From: Incurvaria masculella
Taxonomy: Eukaryota > Arthropoda > Insecta > Lepidoptera > Incurvariidae
Reading direction: 5' to 3'
Assembly: GCA_946894095.1 (NCBI GenBank)
Contig: OX335642.1
Location: 755,021-819,020, forward strand
DNA length: 64,000 nt
The translations under genes and the position numbers were made by a program. The notes below the pieces were generated by a model, which was given only the letters and a program-made list of their open reading frames with translations, was not told where the DNA came from and ran no database searches. Positions 10,562 through 22,072 of the stretch are shown here, in pieces. Every line of letters starts with the position of its first letter. Within the stretch, counting starts at the first letter, position 1.

Positions 10562-10857
10562 CACACATAGTCATGATATTATCCCAACATACCGCATTCC
10601 CGGAGAAATAAGGTGCTACGTCAGAAGCTTCTATTTATGAGTACGGCTAATACGGACAATCTTTCATTGCCGGTTCGATCGTTTTTTCATCAAATGCGAT
10701 GTTACCAACCAAGGTGAGCTTAGGACAGTTTTATATAGATTCTCAACCATGGAATAGCTCGCATTCGTGACGAAATCAACTTGTCCAACTCGGAGAGAGA
10801 CAGGAAGTGGTCTATGAATGGGTCGGGGATTTGAACCAAGATCTGAAACGGCATCTT
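10562..10857 (-). repeat. Old tRNA-headed SINE copy
   Basis: Diverged, with small deletions. It keeps the body landmarks TGATATTATCCCAACA, TTTCATTGCCGGTTCGA, AATGCGATG, CCATGGAATAGCTCGCATTC and a degraded box B region (GGGGATTTGAACC). Its head faces right, so it is transcribed from the minus strand. Confidence 0.65.
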
Positions 10858-10912
10858 TTGTATATTTCTTTCTACAATAATTAAAATATTTTTGGGTTTC
10901 TCACTATTCCTT

Positions 10913-11013
10913 TATTTAACTGGACGTGAATAGCTAATAATACTCCTACTGTTATATTCGCCTAAAATACCACATGTAAACTAGGTGCCATGCCAGGACC
11001 TTCTTGCTTTATG
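10913..11013 (-). repeat. SINE 3'-end fragment
   Basis: ACTGGACGTGAATAGCTAAT and AACTAGGTGCCATGCCAGGA match the tail half of the SINE body on the minus strand. The head half is absent. Confidence 0.6.
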
Positions 11014-11200
11014 CTCCGATTGGCAAAAAAATTATATAGCGGGCATATTTTTTGTAAAATAAACGGATGTACAGATTTAATTTTTGCCATATGTGCATGT
11101 AAGCACATATGGCCGAATCAGAAATTAAAAATATAAAAGAAATAGCGAAAAAGTATCCAAGGAGTCATGGAGCCGATTTTCATAAATATTACGTAAAACT

Positions 11201-11265
11201 GCGGAGCGAAGCGGAGGCTCAGTAATAGGGTTACGTTGGCACGCTTTGGGCACGGAACCCTAAAA
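11201..11265 (+). repeat. CCGT repeat, partial copy 3
   Basis: Only the 3' end remains: GCGGAGGCTCAGTAATAGGG, then GGGCACGGAACCCTAAAA. The CCGT tract is lost. Confidence 0.65.
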
Positions 11266-12390
11266 CTGGTTTCCTACCAATAACTGGAATAAAATTGGAC
11301 CATATGTGTTTTGGAGAATTTCTTTTCTGCAATCAGTATACGACTATGCAATTCGCAATCCAGGTTCAACAACGCATAGAAAACAGTTTTTATTTCAATT
11401 TATTTGCAGCAGGAATACGAGCCAGGCATATATAATACGCAGAAAATATATTTCGTGGAATTAGCAAAAATGTAGGATATAAAATGTAGTTATGTGCATA
11501 GTTATATGTTTGTTCGTGTGCAATTTTGTTGTAAATATTTTTTTCGGTATTGTAATGATGCAAAATAGTTCAATGCAGATAATTATTCATGGGGTGACCG
11601 GAAATGTAAAAAAATATATGTGACAATATTTTGTGATTTCTGTAAATAAATGTTATATATGTATACATAATCTTAACTTTCCGGAAATCAAATTCCGTTG
11701 TTAATATAAATGACCTCAGATCATAAAATATTGATCGAAATTTCTGCTCTGGATTTTTTTTTCTGGGGCTATATACAAGGTTTTGACCCATGATACCTTT
11801 TGTCAGATGACATGTGGTATTGAGATACGATTTTTTTTTTTACAAAATTATTAAAATTTCAGCCTTCCTTAAATCTTCCTAATTTCGTTGCTTTATAAGT
11901 CCTTGATCATCATTTGAAGAAGTTAATGCTATGTTAAAGACTTAAGAACTCCCAAAGTCCCGAGGACGAGTAAAAACATGTCAGAATCCTTATTTCTTAA
12001 TTAACTTCATGAAAACTGATATTTACTGGAAGTTCTAGTTTTCTTTCGGAATTCGATGAGTACACTTCGGCGCGCGTATAGCTGGCATATACCTACCTAC
12101 AAATCAGTGCGATTCTCCAAAAAGGACCATCGGATGCGCTGAGACATGGAACTCTGCCAGACCAATATACAGATTGTGTACTCTCAAGAGAGAAACGGCT
12201 CGCGGGGCGAGAAAGAATATGGCCCTGGCTGAAGCACACCTCGGAAAAGATTTATCTGTTTACGGCTTTTCAAACTTTCAGCCCCAACACTTTCAGAACG
12301 AGACGTGTGTTACGGTTGATAGTTGAGTTTGAAGCTATCGTATATAAATATTAACGTTATCCTAGACAGTTGTGACAATAAATGTGATAT
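11266..12390. other. Unassigned stretch
   Basis: AT-rich to about 12050, with no gene or repeat recognised. 12060-12330 is GC-richer (AACGGCTCGCGGGGCGAGAA). It has no domain-bearing frame and is one of several such patches in the window that could be conserved regulatory DNA or eroded repeats. Confidence 0.35.
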
Positions 12391-13560
12391 GACCGTGAAG
12401 CAAGGACACATTAATTAAATAAACCAGTAAAAAGAATATACGGAAAGGCTGGACTTGAACCAACAAAAATACCCTTCGCGGGTATTGCATCTACCCGTTC
12501 AATATCCATAACTTGGATTGTTTCTACAGTCGCTCCTCCATTAATCAATGCCTCTTACTATACAGTGTTTAAGATTATACATACATCAGTATATTTTACT
12601 TAAGATGTAAGAATTTTCGCTGTTTATTGTATGTAACGGGCCGTTGGTAGGCTCCTATGACACGCACGGGGAGAAATGTAACCGTTAACCGTCTCTTCGC
12701 TTGTGTTTTTCTTCGTGAAAAAGAAGATAAACCTTTTTGTTAACCTTCCAGTCGTAATGCATACAAAGCACTCTGCAATAGCGTGCGTCCAATAGGCGGC
12801 GTAATTTCGTGTTTAACCTGACGACTGGCGCCTGTGAAATGTTATTCCGTCCGACTTGAAGTGTTTCTTTAGGTTAAAACAAAAAGTGTCCTACTACACC
12901 TCTCGTATTTAGTTTTAATTTAGTCCCCATCGAAAATTCCTTCCCTCCGGCCGTATAATTAGAATAAAACTGCAGAGCGCGGCACACAAAGCTATCGTCA
13001 TATTTACCTACTACCACATGTATGCGTGAAGTGGGTACTAAGTTAGAAGAAGCAGTCACATAATGCGCACATACATCACCTATTCCATTACCCCAGTTCT
13101 TGTGTAATATTGACATCGCCCAAATGTGGTATCCCCGAGTCCCGAACAGATTAAACTGGCATCCACTGCCTTTAATGAGTCTTCGCAACTTCCCCAATAT
13201 ACAAGACCAATATCGTTTGATAGCGCCTTCACGGCTGCAACCCGATGAAATACGAGACGTATAGTCCCTACTAAAATGCAAACGAATGTTTGAACATATG
13301 TCCGCAACGCAGATAAAGCGTTAAATAAATGTATGTAGGTAAAATCTTAAACACTGTGTTAGTAGAAGGCATTAATTACGGGAAGAGGGACTGTAGGAGA
13401 ATTCCAAATAATGGGTATACAGCCGGTGGTGAAATTGGTAGACGCAATACCCGCGAATGGTATGTTTTACTGGTTAGGGTCCAGCCTTGCAGTATATTCG
13501 TAAAGTAGTTCTTTTTACTGGGCTCTTTCTTCAATTAATGTGCCCTTGCTTCACGGTCGA
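12391..13560. repeat. Inverted pair of tRNA-like repeats around an 850-bp spacer
   Basis: 12391-12536 and the reverse complement of 13385-13560 align over about 145 bases. Both start outward with GACCGTGAAGCAAGG, then CACATTAAT, then a pol III-like module. The left copy, read on the minus strand, has TGCAATACCCGCGAAGGGTA, a 5-bp stem with a 7-base loop like an anticodon arm. It is followed by GGTTCAAGTCC, a perfect box B. The right copy has TGGTGAAATTGGTAGACGCA upstream, as in tRNA-Leu D-arms, but a damaged box B. They may be two SINEs in opposite orientation or the terminal repeats of one 1.17-kb element. The spacer holds only a domain-free minus-strand frame. Confidence 0.62.
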
Positions 13561-13658
13561 TTATAGATACATACATGTCACATTGCTTAAAATAAGCGAC
13601 CTATGAAGTACGAAAAAGTATATTTACTTAAACGTATGTTTGTTCGTTTGTTCTTAAC

Positions 13659-14137
13659 TTAAGGCGCTAGGACTAGCCAACTACTCGCGCCATACAAATG
13701 CACTTTATAACAAATGTAATAATATGTAGTGAAACGCTTCAGCAAATCCAAATAGAACTCCAGACTGATAATGGATTGTTAAGATTTTTTTATTCCATCA
13801 TTTATTTAAATAATAATAAAAATAAAAAAGTAGATTTTTCTCATTAGAAATCTGAAAGTAATTCGATTTCTAGATATAAGCAAAAACAGCATATATGCAT
13901 AAACAAAAAATTCCATTTGCTTTTAGATTTCTACATTTAGTCAAAAAAGTTCGGAAATGGACACCGTTTCCGCAATGTATTTTGTATAGAAAAAGGAAAC
14001 ATACATTAACGAAAATAATTCAATTCCTAGACAAGGAATCATATATTGTAAGAATGACACTTATAATCGTCAGACTTAGTTAGTTAACTTGGGGTGCCTC
14101 GTCTAACTTTGCGATTTGGCTAGTACCAGGCCCTTAA
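13659..14137 (+). mobile_element. TTAA MITE family 1, copy 2
   Basis: Plus orientation, 479 bp including both TTAA ends. It opens TTAAGGCGCTAGGACTAGCC and closes GGCTAGTACCAGGCCCTTAA. It differs from copies 1 and 3 at only scattered positions by eye. 14138-14314 holds nothing recognised. Confidence 0.88.
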
Positions 14138-14314
14138 CTGCGATGGAAAAATGAAGCAATGTTTTGCATGGGTAGTAGAATTACGCGTTTCACACGATAT
14201 TGTCCCGAGAGAAACCGCGTTAAAATACCTCTACATTGAAGCATTGTAATATAGTTCTTATATGAAAAAAGAAAAAATATAAAACCGAACTTCTTAAGGA
14301 TTAAAATATTCCTC

Positions 14315-14512
14315 CATCATCGGCGCAATTGGCAATGTGCCGATGACGGACACCGCATTTTCCCGCTGAAGGCTGACCTTCTGCCTAAGATAACCGGGCG
14401 CACGTTTGTCCCCAGACGCCCCAATGAGCAATCTACTAAGCTCTTTAACTAGATTTTTGGCGCCTGGGATCCAAACGACAAGAGTCTCTACAGCAAAGGC
14501 GACGAACTCGTA
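14315..14512 (-). pseudogene. LINE ORF2 C-terminal remnant
   Basis: The minus strand reads 66 codons without a stop (YEFVAFAVETLVVWIPGAKN ... SRLLIGASGD ... LRQKVSLQRENAVSVIGTLP). From memory of the family, this resembles the conserved C-terminal segment found in many animal LINE polyproteins (VxVETxGxWGPxA ... RRLVxATGDxRA ... QRxSxAxQRGNAxSVLGT). A few residues are missing before QRENA. No start, no catalytic domain and no 3' tail are present. Confidence 0.6.
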
Positions 14513-14529
14513 GTTCGATTTTGCTGAAC

Positions 14530-14665
14530 TGTATAATTCGATTTTGAAAATAATCAGAAAACATTTTTGGTCTAGACATTCGTCTGAAGAAGGATTCGGA
14601 CTTACGATCTTTGGATTACATGACCAATGCTCTACCGCTGAGCTATTCAGCTATTCAGCATAAAG
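14530..14665 (-). repeat. tRNA-derived SINE-like repeat (head and start of body)
   Basis: Read on the minus strand, 14583-14662 gives CTGAATAGCTCAGCGGTAGA and GCATTGGTCATGTAATCCAA, a near-perfect D-arm (GCTC...GAGC) and a plausible anticodon arm. A damaged T-arm and a TTCAG complementary to the 5' CTGAA follow. The body after it (GAATGTCTAGACCAAAAATG, TTTTCTGATTATTTTC) is shared with 62028-62075 and partly with 28695-28712. It is a repeat, not a functional tRNA gene, because the T-stem does not pair. Confidence 0.55.
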
Positions 14666-17184
14666 GAAGGGCCACGTGCTCCTGAGTTACATTATATTTC
14701 ATTTCATTTATTTTTCAACTTCTGGTAGTCAAACTACACTAAGGCATGTCACAATTTGATTGATCCGCTGATTCGATCAACTCAGTGAAGAAGAACCCGC
14801 AAATAAACTCACTGGTCTATAAGTTATGTTTTTTTTTTCGTCCACATTAATGATATAACACAATTATGATTTCATACCTAAATGCTACTTCCAAACTTAC
14901 ATTGGTAGAACAACCCACAATGTGTCTTTTATTATAAATTACTTAACTTAATAACCTAATAATTATACATATTGAGTATTGATTGCAAGGTTTTTCGGGT
15001 GTAAACGCCTTCATCAACGAAACAGAAACACTCGAAACAGTTAAATAGAAAAGCTCCACTGAATTAGGAACCCGAGAATCTGGAACTTTTCGACGGAAGA
15101 CAACGTCCCAGCCACCGGGCCGCAGTTATAGCGAGGTTCGCTTGCTACAGTTTATATTAACCAATAAATATCGTTAATGGCCGACGGGCGTGGGGTAACT
15201 AGGCATTTAAACCAGCGCCACGCGGGATGTTGCATATTTCGGCTTATTTCCCGGCGACAAGAGATAATAGAACAAAAGCGAAATGAATGAAAAAAGAGTA
15301 ATGGAATCTTCTTTGTCCATCCTGGCTATGGTATTTCATCTAATGTAACCGTTGGAAAATTGCAAACCTTAAGACCAGAGTTATTGCTCTAAGAATTTCA
15401 GGGAGATATAATTTCATTTCCAATGTAGGCAACAGTTTAACCCAAACTTTAAAGTGGAGCTTACATGAACGGAGCCACTGGATACCTTGATACCGTAGAG
15501 AGAGAAGGTTGGAAAATGACCATCAAGAAAATAAACTTCTAACATCACATTTTGAATATTGGTTTCGAAATTCCTCTGATGCAGGAATTGTCAAGACGAA
15601 GCAGACAATTATCATCATTACAGATGGCGTTTTATAACCTCAAATTAAATAGTGAACGGTAATGTCGTATCCATGAAATAAATACAAAATACCTACTAAT
15701 ATTCTGTAGCAAAACTTACTTGTATTTTTTTTTCATGGCGTATTGATTGTAAGGAGTATAAACAAAACGTTTAGCTAAAGCTTTGCACGTCACTACGCAT
15801 AAATAGCACTCATCGAACTCCAGAGAAAAAAGTGATATCTATTTCCTTTGGACGATGCCCACGGGAACATGTGAACGTAAACACAGAATGATCATTCAGG
15901 TGAAAAACAAGGATAACAACTCCTATGCGACTCGAGCCTACGTAATCGAAACTGTAAATTCAGGACACAGTTCTATTTACCATTCTAGCAGGAGACGTTG
16001 CGATTTTCAATTATGACCATATTTAGTTTATGTGTTTGCGGGTCGTTAGGGGTACCGGCCCTGTAGATAAAGATCTCATACATATATATTTTTTTAAATC
16101 ATATACTAATGTTTAAAAGTTATATCGAAAGCAAAAGAGGATCATACTTAACTATTGCGAAAAATTTACAGAAAACAGGTTATGAAAATATTACTATGCT
16201 AAGCAATTATGTTAATTGTCAATGACAATTATATGTATTAATCTAGAATCGTTCGCTACGCAATGACAAGTTAATTATTCAAGGAAAGCTGAAAAAAAAA
16301 CAACGTAATCATAAGGCCCAATGCTAAACAGCAAATCAATAGCAGGCTATTTTTCTACTGCCAATCAATGTCTTGCTGACACAGTGCTTTGGATCTGACA
16401 ACGTTTATTTTCTAAGAACCATTAAATTAGCTAATTTAATCGAAGCATCGTTTGTTAGGAAAATATATTATTCCCTACATATATATATAAATGCAGCACG
16501 CACAAAAGACACTCTTATGACAAAGACATAGAAATAGGCACATTTAAGTTCGGCGCAAAACGTTAATATTGAAAAATAAAAACACGGCTATCGAATAAGC
16601 AATATTCCGTTTAATTGTTCCCAACGCAATCGAAATAGTGATATCACCCATAGAATCCAACTCATACCGGTGTAGTAAGCAACCGCCCCAAGCCTTGTCC
16701 AGAAATGAGTTAAAATACAGGTTTTTGCATATCTGGGCACCGGTCCTAGGGCGACAATTCAGGGAATATGAGTTTTCAGTTTTGATTGCAATTGTAGTTA
16801 AATCGTTTTTTTACGACCATTCATGACCTTTTTTTCGCTCCCTCCTGTCAAATCCCCAATTAACCCTATTAAGACAGGTTGTATTATGAGACAAACTTTC
16901 TAACCGTCAGTTAGTTCCACCGTGTACATGGACGTGACCGCATCACATAACGTTTCAAGATCTATAGGCACTTACAGTGCTCGGCGCATCCCTGAAGGAA
17001 CAAAGTATGCGGTGGAGGCTGATTCTGCATGTAATGTGTCGTGAAATGAACGCGGTGACCTGTCATTAAAAACTCGAAGCTGAGGGATGTACTCGCTCAT
17101 TCGCTACTTGTCGATATTTCATAGCAAGCTAACCAAGGTGTACAGTCAAAAGTTATTGTGAGAATGAATCGAATAATGCAGATA
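14666..17184. other. Unassigned stretch with one GC-rich patch
   Basis: No gene supported in 2.5 kb. 15070-15280 is GC-richer and has a mixed composition (GCCGACGGGCGTGGGGTAAC, CATTTAAACCAGCGCCACGC) unlike the repeats here, so it is a candidate conserved non-coding element. A perfect 20-bp palindrome, ATTAAATTAGCTAATTTAAT, lies at 16421-16440. The rest is AT-rich. Confidence 0.35.
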
Positions 17185-17554
17185 TTAAGGCTGTTCCGAC
17201 CCATATAAAGTTGTTTGCACACATAACGCAAAAAGTATTGCACTTTAAGCCACGAATTAATAATAAAAGTTTAATATAGTCATATTACTTGCAGCGAAAA
17301 AAAATTCACAATTTCAGGATTATTGATTTTGTTACAATTAATTTAAATACGATTTTTATTTAACAGCGCCATCTAACGGTGTAAAACTTCTAATCGGCAA
17401 TTACAACGAAACCATTAAACCTGAAATTGTGAATATGTTTTCGCTGCAACTACTATGGCTATATTTAATATTTTTGACGAATTCGTGCCTTAAAGTGCAA
17501 TACTTTTTGCGTTCTGTGTAAAAAAAAACATTGTATGGGTCGGAACATCCTTAA
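17185..17554. mobile_element. TTAA foldback MITE with long inverted arms
   Basis: TTAA is at 17185-17188 and 17551-17554. The first and last 135 or so bases are inverted copies: left TTAAGGCTGTTCCGACCCAT ... AACGCAAAAAGTATTGCACT ... TTGCAGCG, right complement TTAAGGATGTTCCGACCCAT with the same blocks. It contains no coding frame. TTAA plus GG-starting ends suits a piggyBac-mobilised foldback element. Confidence 0.83.
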
Positions 17555-17593
17555 GGTGATATTGTATTTAAGTTGCGCGTGGATTCTGTGTTT

Positions 17594-17690
17594 CTTTTTA
17601 TGTAAGTGGACATTGATGGCTAATACCACATCTAATGTCATGATAAAAAAACGACACACCACAAAGTAGGTGTCATGTTGGGGCCTTCAA
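17594..17690 (-). repeat. SINE 3'-end fragment
   Basis: TTTTTATGTAAGTGGACATTGATGGCTAATACCAC and GTAGGTGTCATGTTGGGGCC are the SINE tail on the minus strand, diverged and truncated. 17691-17954 is AT-rich with nothing recognised. Confidence 0.6.
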
Positions 17691-17954
17691 TATATTGAAT
17701 ATTATTATAAGCACCTCAAAGGAAATCATGTACATATCAGAGTATATAAATGGGTACAAATTAATAATCTTTGCTGGTTGATGCGTTTGTGTATGGTTTA
17801 TTATTATAAAACGTTATCCTGTTATGTCCTTTTGTAATCGATTAATATGTTTGATGAAAGTTGACACCATAAGCATATGTTCTATATACTTTTAACAAGG
17901 TTATACCAAATTAACACGTACTGTATAGGTTTAAAAAGAACACAATTAGGCTCA

Positions 17955-19033
17955 CTGCATTTCTTCCCGTGTATTTCTTAAAATGCGACTAAGCGATTCT
18001 ACGTTAAACTATAGGTCTCATCCCTTATTAAACAATTATGTACCCGCTTAATGAAATTTGCCAGCGGCAATGAAATTTGTCAGTGTTTTGGTCCAGTTCA
18101 ATGCAGCCGTGCAATATACGAAGGTCCTGACATGGCACCTAGTTCCCATGATAGTTCACATGAAATTTAAAACTGTCCAAGCCTACAAGACACTTTATCA
18201 AGGCTTAGTTCGTTCTCAACTTGAATATGTATCTGTAGTATGGAACCCGTACTATACTGTCTACATAGATCGTATTGAAAAAATTCAAAAAAGATTTTTA
18301 AGACCATTACATTTTCGTCTTACAAGTTGTAAAGCATCGTATAGTAGTCTTCTTAAATTCTATCACTTACCTTCACTAAATATTAGACGCAAAATGCTTG
18401 ATGCATCGGTTCTACGCAACATAAGTGTCAGCACTTACAATTGCCCTGATCTACTCGCTCAGGTAGGTCTACACGTGCCATGCAGACAAACACGCTCGAT
18501 GTCACTGTTTCATGTAGGAAGAGCTAAAACAAAAGCTGGTGTCCGTGCACCAATCCGCAGAATGTGCGATAGCTACAACAGATATTTAACATCCATTGAT
18601 TTATTTTGCAATACAGCTCTCACCTTCAAAAAACATGTCCGTCACCTGCTGGATAATTGTGATAAGTAGTGTATTATTTTATTTTATTTTATATGTTTAC
18701 TTGTGCCTCTTCTAACTTTATGCTTTAAATGTTTTTCACTTTTCGGTAAAACTTTTAATTTAATCTGCTAGACATCCAGGCATCCCAACGATTCCTCTTA
18801 AGCATATGTAATGTTCTGTGTTGCTTCATCTAGTGTAAATATTTATGTTCTACATTATGTGTTTTCGAGGGAAGCGTAGTGGAGGCAGGCGTAGCTTAAT
18901 TTTAATTTATAATATTTTATTAATGTGTCATTGTAACCTGTTCTCTGTTCTTCTCCAAATAAATAAATAAATAAATAAATTATGGTTGGGCTAATATGTT
19001 GACAGTAATTATGGTATTAGCCACCCTTGTCGA
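17955..19033 (+). repeat. SINE (third head type) split by a LINE insertion
   Basis: 17955-18151 (CCCGTGTATTTCTTAAAATG ... TTCAATGCAGCCGTGCAATA ... CACCTAGTTCCCATGA) and 18981-19033 (TGGTTGGGCTAATATG ... GTATTAGCCACCC) are the two halves of one plus-strand SINE body. The 0.83 kb between them is a LINE. Its terminal T is missing or eroded. Confidence 0.68.
18152..18980 (+). mobile_element. 5'-truncated LINE with RT C-terminus and (AAAT)n tail
   Basis: The plus-strand frame from about 18165 to 18669 reads YKTLYQGLVRSQLEYVSVVW, then NPYYTVYIDRIEKIQKRFLR and a Cys/Arg-rich end. This is the typical C-terminal part of Jockey/CR1-clade LINE reverse transcriptases. The frame is clean to the stop at 18667-18669. 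About 290 bases of 3' UTR follow, ending in CTCCAAATAAATAAATAAAT, a microsatellite tail as in that clade. The catalytic RT core and endonuclease are absent because of 5' truncation. It sits inside a SINE, so it inserted later than that SINE. Confidence 0.82.
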
Positions 19034-19439
19034 GTTAAATTTAAAAATCTCTTTGGCGAAATAGCTCACTAAATCTTATTAAATCTAATCAATATTGTAC
19101 AAACAAATTGGTGAACAAAGGGTACTAAAATGATATGCTGTATTCATATTGAAAAATTATGTATGGACGCCTCCTGCTCAGATTGATTCGGACCTGCTGC
19201 GTTGTAAATAAATCGGTATGATAAAAAAAACATCTTATCGATATGGATCCAACATCACTAACGTTCATTCGTCAGCTAATGTAACGTGAAGTAGCGGTGG
19301 CGGCGTGCACACATCTAGTCTAATGTGGACTCCCCCTATCCCGGAGGGTCGTTGTCCCAGTGTGAACTTAGCTTTAGTCGTTCCACGTTAATCGTTGAAT
19401 GTTCTGGGTTTAATCTATACGGACCATTGATAAAGGTAT
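19034..19439. other. Unassigned stretch
   Basis: AT-rich to 19250, then GC-richer (GAAGTAGCGGTGGCGGCGTG). No domain or known repeat recognised. Confidence 0.3.
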
Positions 19440-20691
19440 CAGCGGCCCTCACACGTACACTTCGGAGCGACGCTCCTAGGAGTTCGATCCGTAGTGCGCG
19501 TCTGACGAATGGTTCGGAAGCGCTCTCAAAAAAGCGACTAAAAAGTTGTTACACTTCGAAGCGCGCTCCAATGCCAGTTCTCCGTAACGTCTACATGTGA
19601 GTTTTGCTATCACGCAAAACATCGTTGCCCGTAGGTTAAGTGAGTATAATAAAATTAATCAATTCAAATCTATTTCAGTTACTACTAACAAAAGCTGCTG
19701 TTCGCGATATTGAAATAATGTTTTTATGAAAATACAACCATAATGAATGAAAAATTTACCATAAATTGCTTTAGGTTGTTAATTTATCAAAATAAACACG
19801 TTATTCGGTAGTGGTGATAATATTTTGTATCGACAAGTTTTATCAATCCTATATTAAGATGCAAGATACCCTGAAACACCATGAACATCTTATCAGGTAA
19901 CTTTAATCATGAAACTTATAGTTAGCAACAATAGCAGATGTTCTAAATAAGCGGTTAATTGCTTGTTCAGTTATCACTGCAATTTAAAACGCGGCATGAC
20001 GCATCGCTACAATCCAATGCCCAAGGATGCCGCGGCCACTCGCGCTCACCTCACGCACACTTCGCTGTGAGTGCACGCATGGGAATGCAAATGCAAGCGT
20101 CGCTTCTGTTGTGTGTGCAAATATTCGGTACCAATGCGGTGTTCACCTGATGCAGGCATCAAACTGCACGTAATCGTATTGGATGGTTTTTATCGCGATT
20201 CCACGAGTGGCGAGTATGCCGCTCTGGCAACAGTTCTTAAATTTGATGTAAAGATGGACGCTTCAACGCTTTTTATAATAGTGTTTGGTGATTTTTTACG
20301 AAAAATATGAAAAAACAAAATGTATGGGAGATCAAATATGGAAGCCGCTATTAAATTCCTTTTTTAAATTATTAGCGAAATATGCCTCGATAGCTCAATG
20401 TTTTTTTTTAAATTATTGAATTTTATTTCATTGGAGATTCTCCAAAAAAGTCCGAGAAGCCGGTTATGGCTTCTACTCCACAGTTTTTCAGGGCTCCAGA
20501 CCACCGTTCTGAGCGCGTTCCACAATTGTTGGCTTGTAAAACGTAAATTAACGCGATGCGCACTCTGAAACGTTGTGTTTGCAATCGCGTCGAAATGCTG
20601 CTTCGGACTGCATGCCAATCACATTCACACACACACTTACGCGCGCGCGACGGAGCGGCGCGCGCTCCGAATTCGACGTGTGAGGCCCGCT
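19440..20691. mobile_element. Candidate DNA element with about 28-bp terminal inverted repeats
   Basis: Left end CAGCGGCCCTCACACGT followed by TTCGGAGCG. The right end read inward on the minus strand is TAGCGGGCCTCACACGT followed by TTCGGAGCG. The inverted ends are 1.25 kb apart with GC-rich subterminal DNA (GCGCGCGCGACGGAGCGGCG). I see no transposase and no matching target duplication, so it may be a non-autonomous or eroded hAT/P-like element, or two separate repeats. Confidence 0.45.
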
Positions 20692-22072
20692 ATGAAGTCT
20701 CATATTAAGCAACAGAAATGTCAGTAGGTATTTGATTTATGAACATTGCACTTAGTATGCTGTAACTATTTTCATATAATTTTGAAGCCAAAGGCTTATA
20801 AGGGAAAAGTTTCTATAATTAGAAGTTTTGAAGAATCATTAAATGAGGCAGTTTGGACCTGTAGAACCTAGGAATGGCGAGAGAATGACGACACATATTT
20901 ACAGAGCGCAAATGAATAGAACTATCACAGTACTATCTATCTATCACAGTACTATCCCGGGCGGCTTAGGAAAATGTACAGTCAACCAAAGGTTAAAGGA
21001 TACACTTTTAACCCAAACTTAAGAAATCCTAATGGCCATTGTGATTTCTTAGACACTCAACAAAAAAAATTATATATTTATATTATTTATATAAATAATA
21101 ATAGAAAAAATACGACTTCTCCTTGTAGATGCGATCGGTCTTGTCTTAAATACTCCAAAGACCAGCAACTGAATAACAGGATACTTTGAATATTCAAGAG
21201 CTCACTCCTTTTATCTCAAGTCTGATAAATTGCCTTATTTCAATAGAAAGGAGCCAAAAATTTAAAAAAATACTTTCCATTAACCTCAGCAAAATTTCGC
21301 CAAATATAGTAGTAGATGCTGAGATAACGAACCATATAATTGAATGAAATCTTCCAAAGCAATCTTCTTCTAGTTTCCGTATAGATATTGATCGCTGAAC
21401 TTTATTGAAAGTGCGAGCGCGAACTGCAAACGGATATTTGTTTCAGCTTGGGCAAAAATGCTAGTATGTCTGTCTGGCTGTCCAGCTTTTCTCTTCTATA
21501 GGTCGCATTTCTCAACCGATACTTGATTTGTGAGCAGGTTCGAAAATTATATAGATTTTTTTAGTGGGGGCCATGGTGTGAATTTTATTTTACATAATTC
21601 TCAATAGAATCGCGGTAATATATAAATTATATGAATTATATGATAAATCAGAAGAAATTTTAATTTTAATTAAATCAGAATCACATCACAACACTTTTCT
21701 GTTTATTTTATGCCTCGTTTTACATTAAGTATTATTTACTATCTACATATTTTTACTCGCTTAAAAATAATTATTTTTTATTGTTCATTTTGGATGTATT
21801 AGTCACATGAGCCTAAAATTCCAAGGAGAAAAAAATTGTGTATTCTTTTATTACAATATCCAATCAAAATGCAGATTAACAAAATTAAAACTTGCTACGG
21901 ACTAGGTAATGATTTATATCAAACGTTATTTTGGGTTTAGTTTGATCTAAAAAGTATGGGAAAACTGAGTGAAACTTAGGGAAAACTAAGTATAATATTT
22001 TTAAGTAAGTTTATTACATAATTAATATATGTATATATGTAACAAATGTGTACATTTAGGTTAATATATTTA
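20692..22072. other. AT-rich stretch, nothing recognised
   Basis: No gene or repeat identified. The 14-mer ATCACAGTACTATC occurs twice within 30 bases near 20925-20957. 21590-22070 is very AT-rich. Confidence 0.35.

Noticed and set aside
13080..13307. Minus-strand frames in the 12.5-13.4 kb spacer
   Set aside because: Two overlapping frames in different phases, no domain, no codon pattern; they look like chance openings.
13421..13490. Bacterial or plastid tRNA-Leu, hinting at transferred or contaminating DNA
   Set aside because: The D-arm resemblance is real, but box B is damaged and the other arm places the segment within a nuclear-type repeat.
13895..14083. A 62-codon frame (MHKQKIPFAF...) present nearly unchanged in three MITE copies
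   Set aside because: Conservation simply reflects recent copying of the MITE. It lies in non-coding interior, shows no domain and is absent or broken in the other copies.
14583..14662. Functional tRNA-Thr gene
   Set aside because: The T-stem does not pair, the residue before the anticodon is not T, and the segment belongs to a dispersed repeat.
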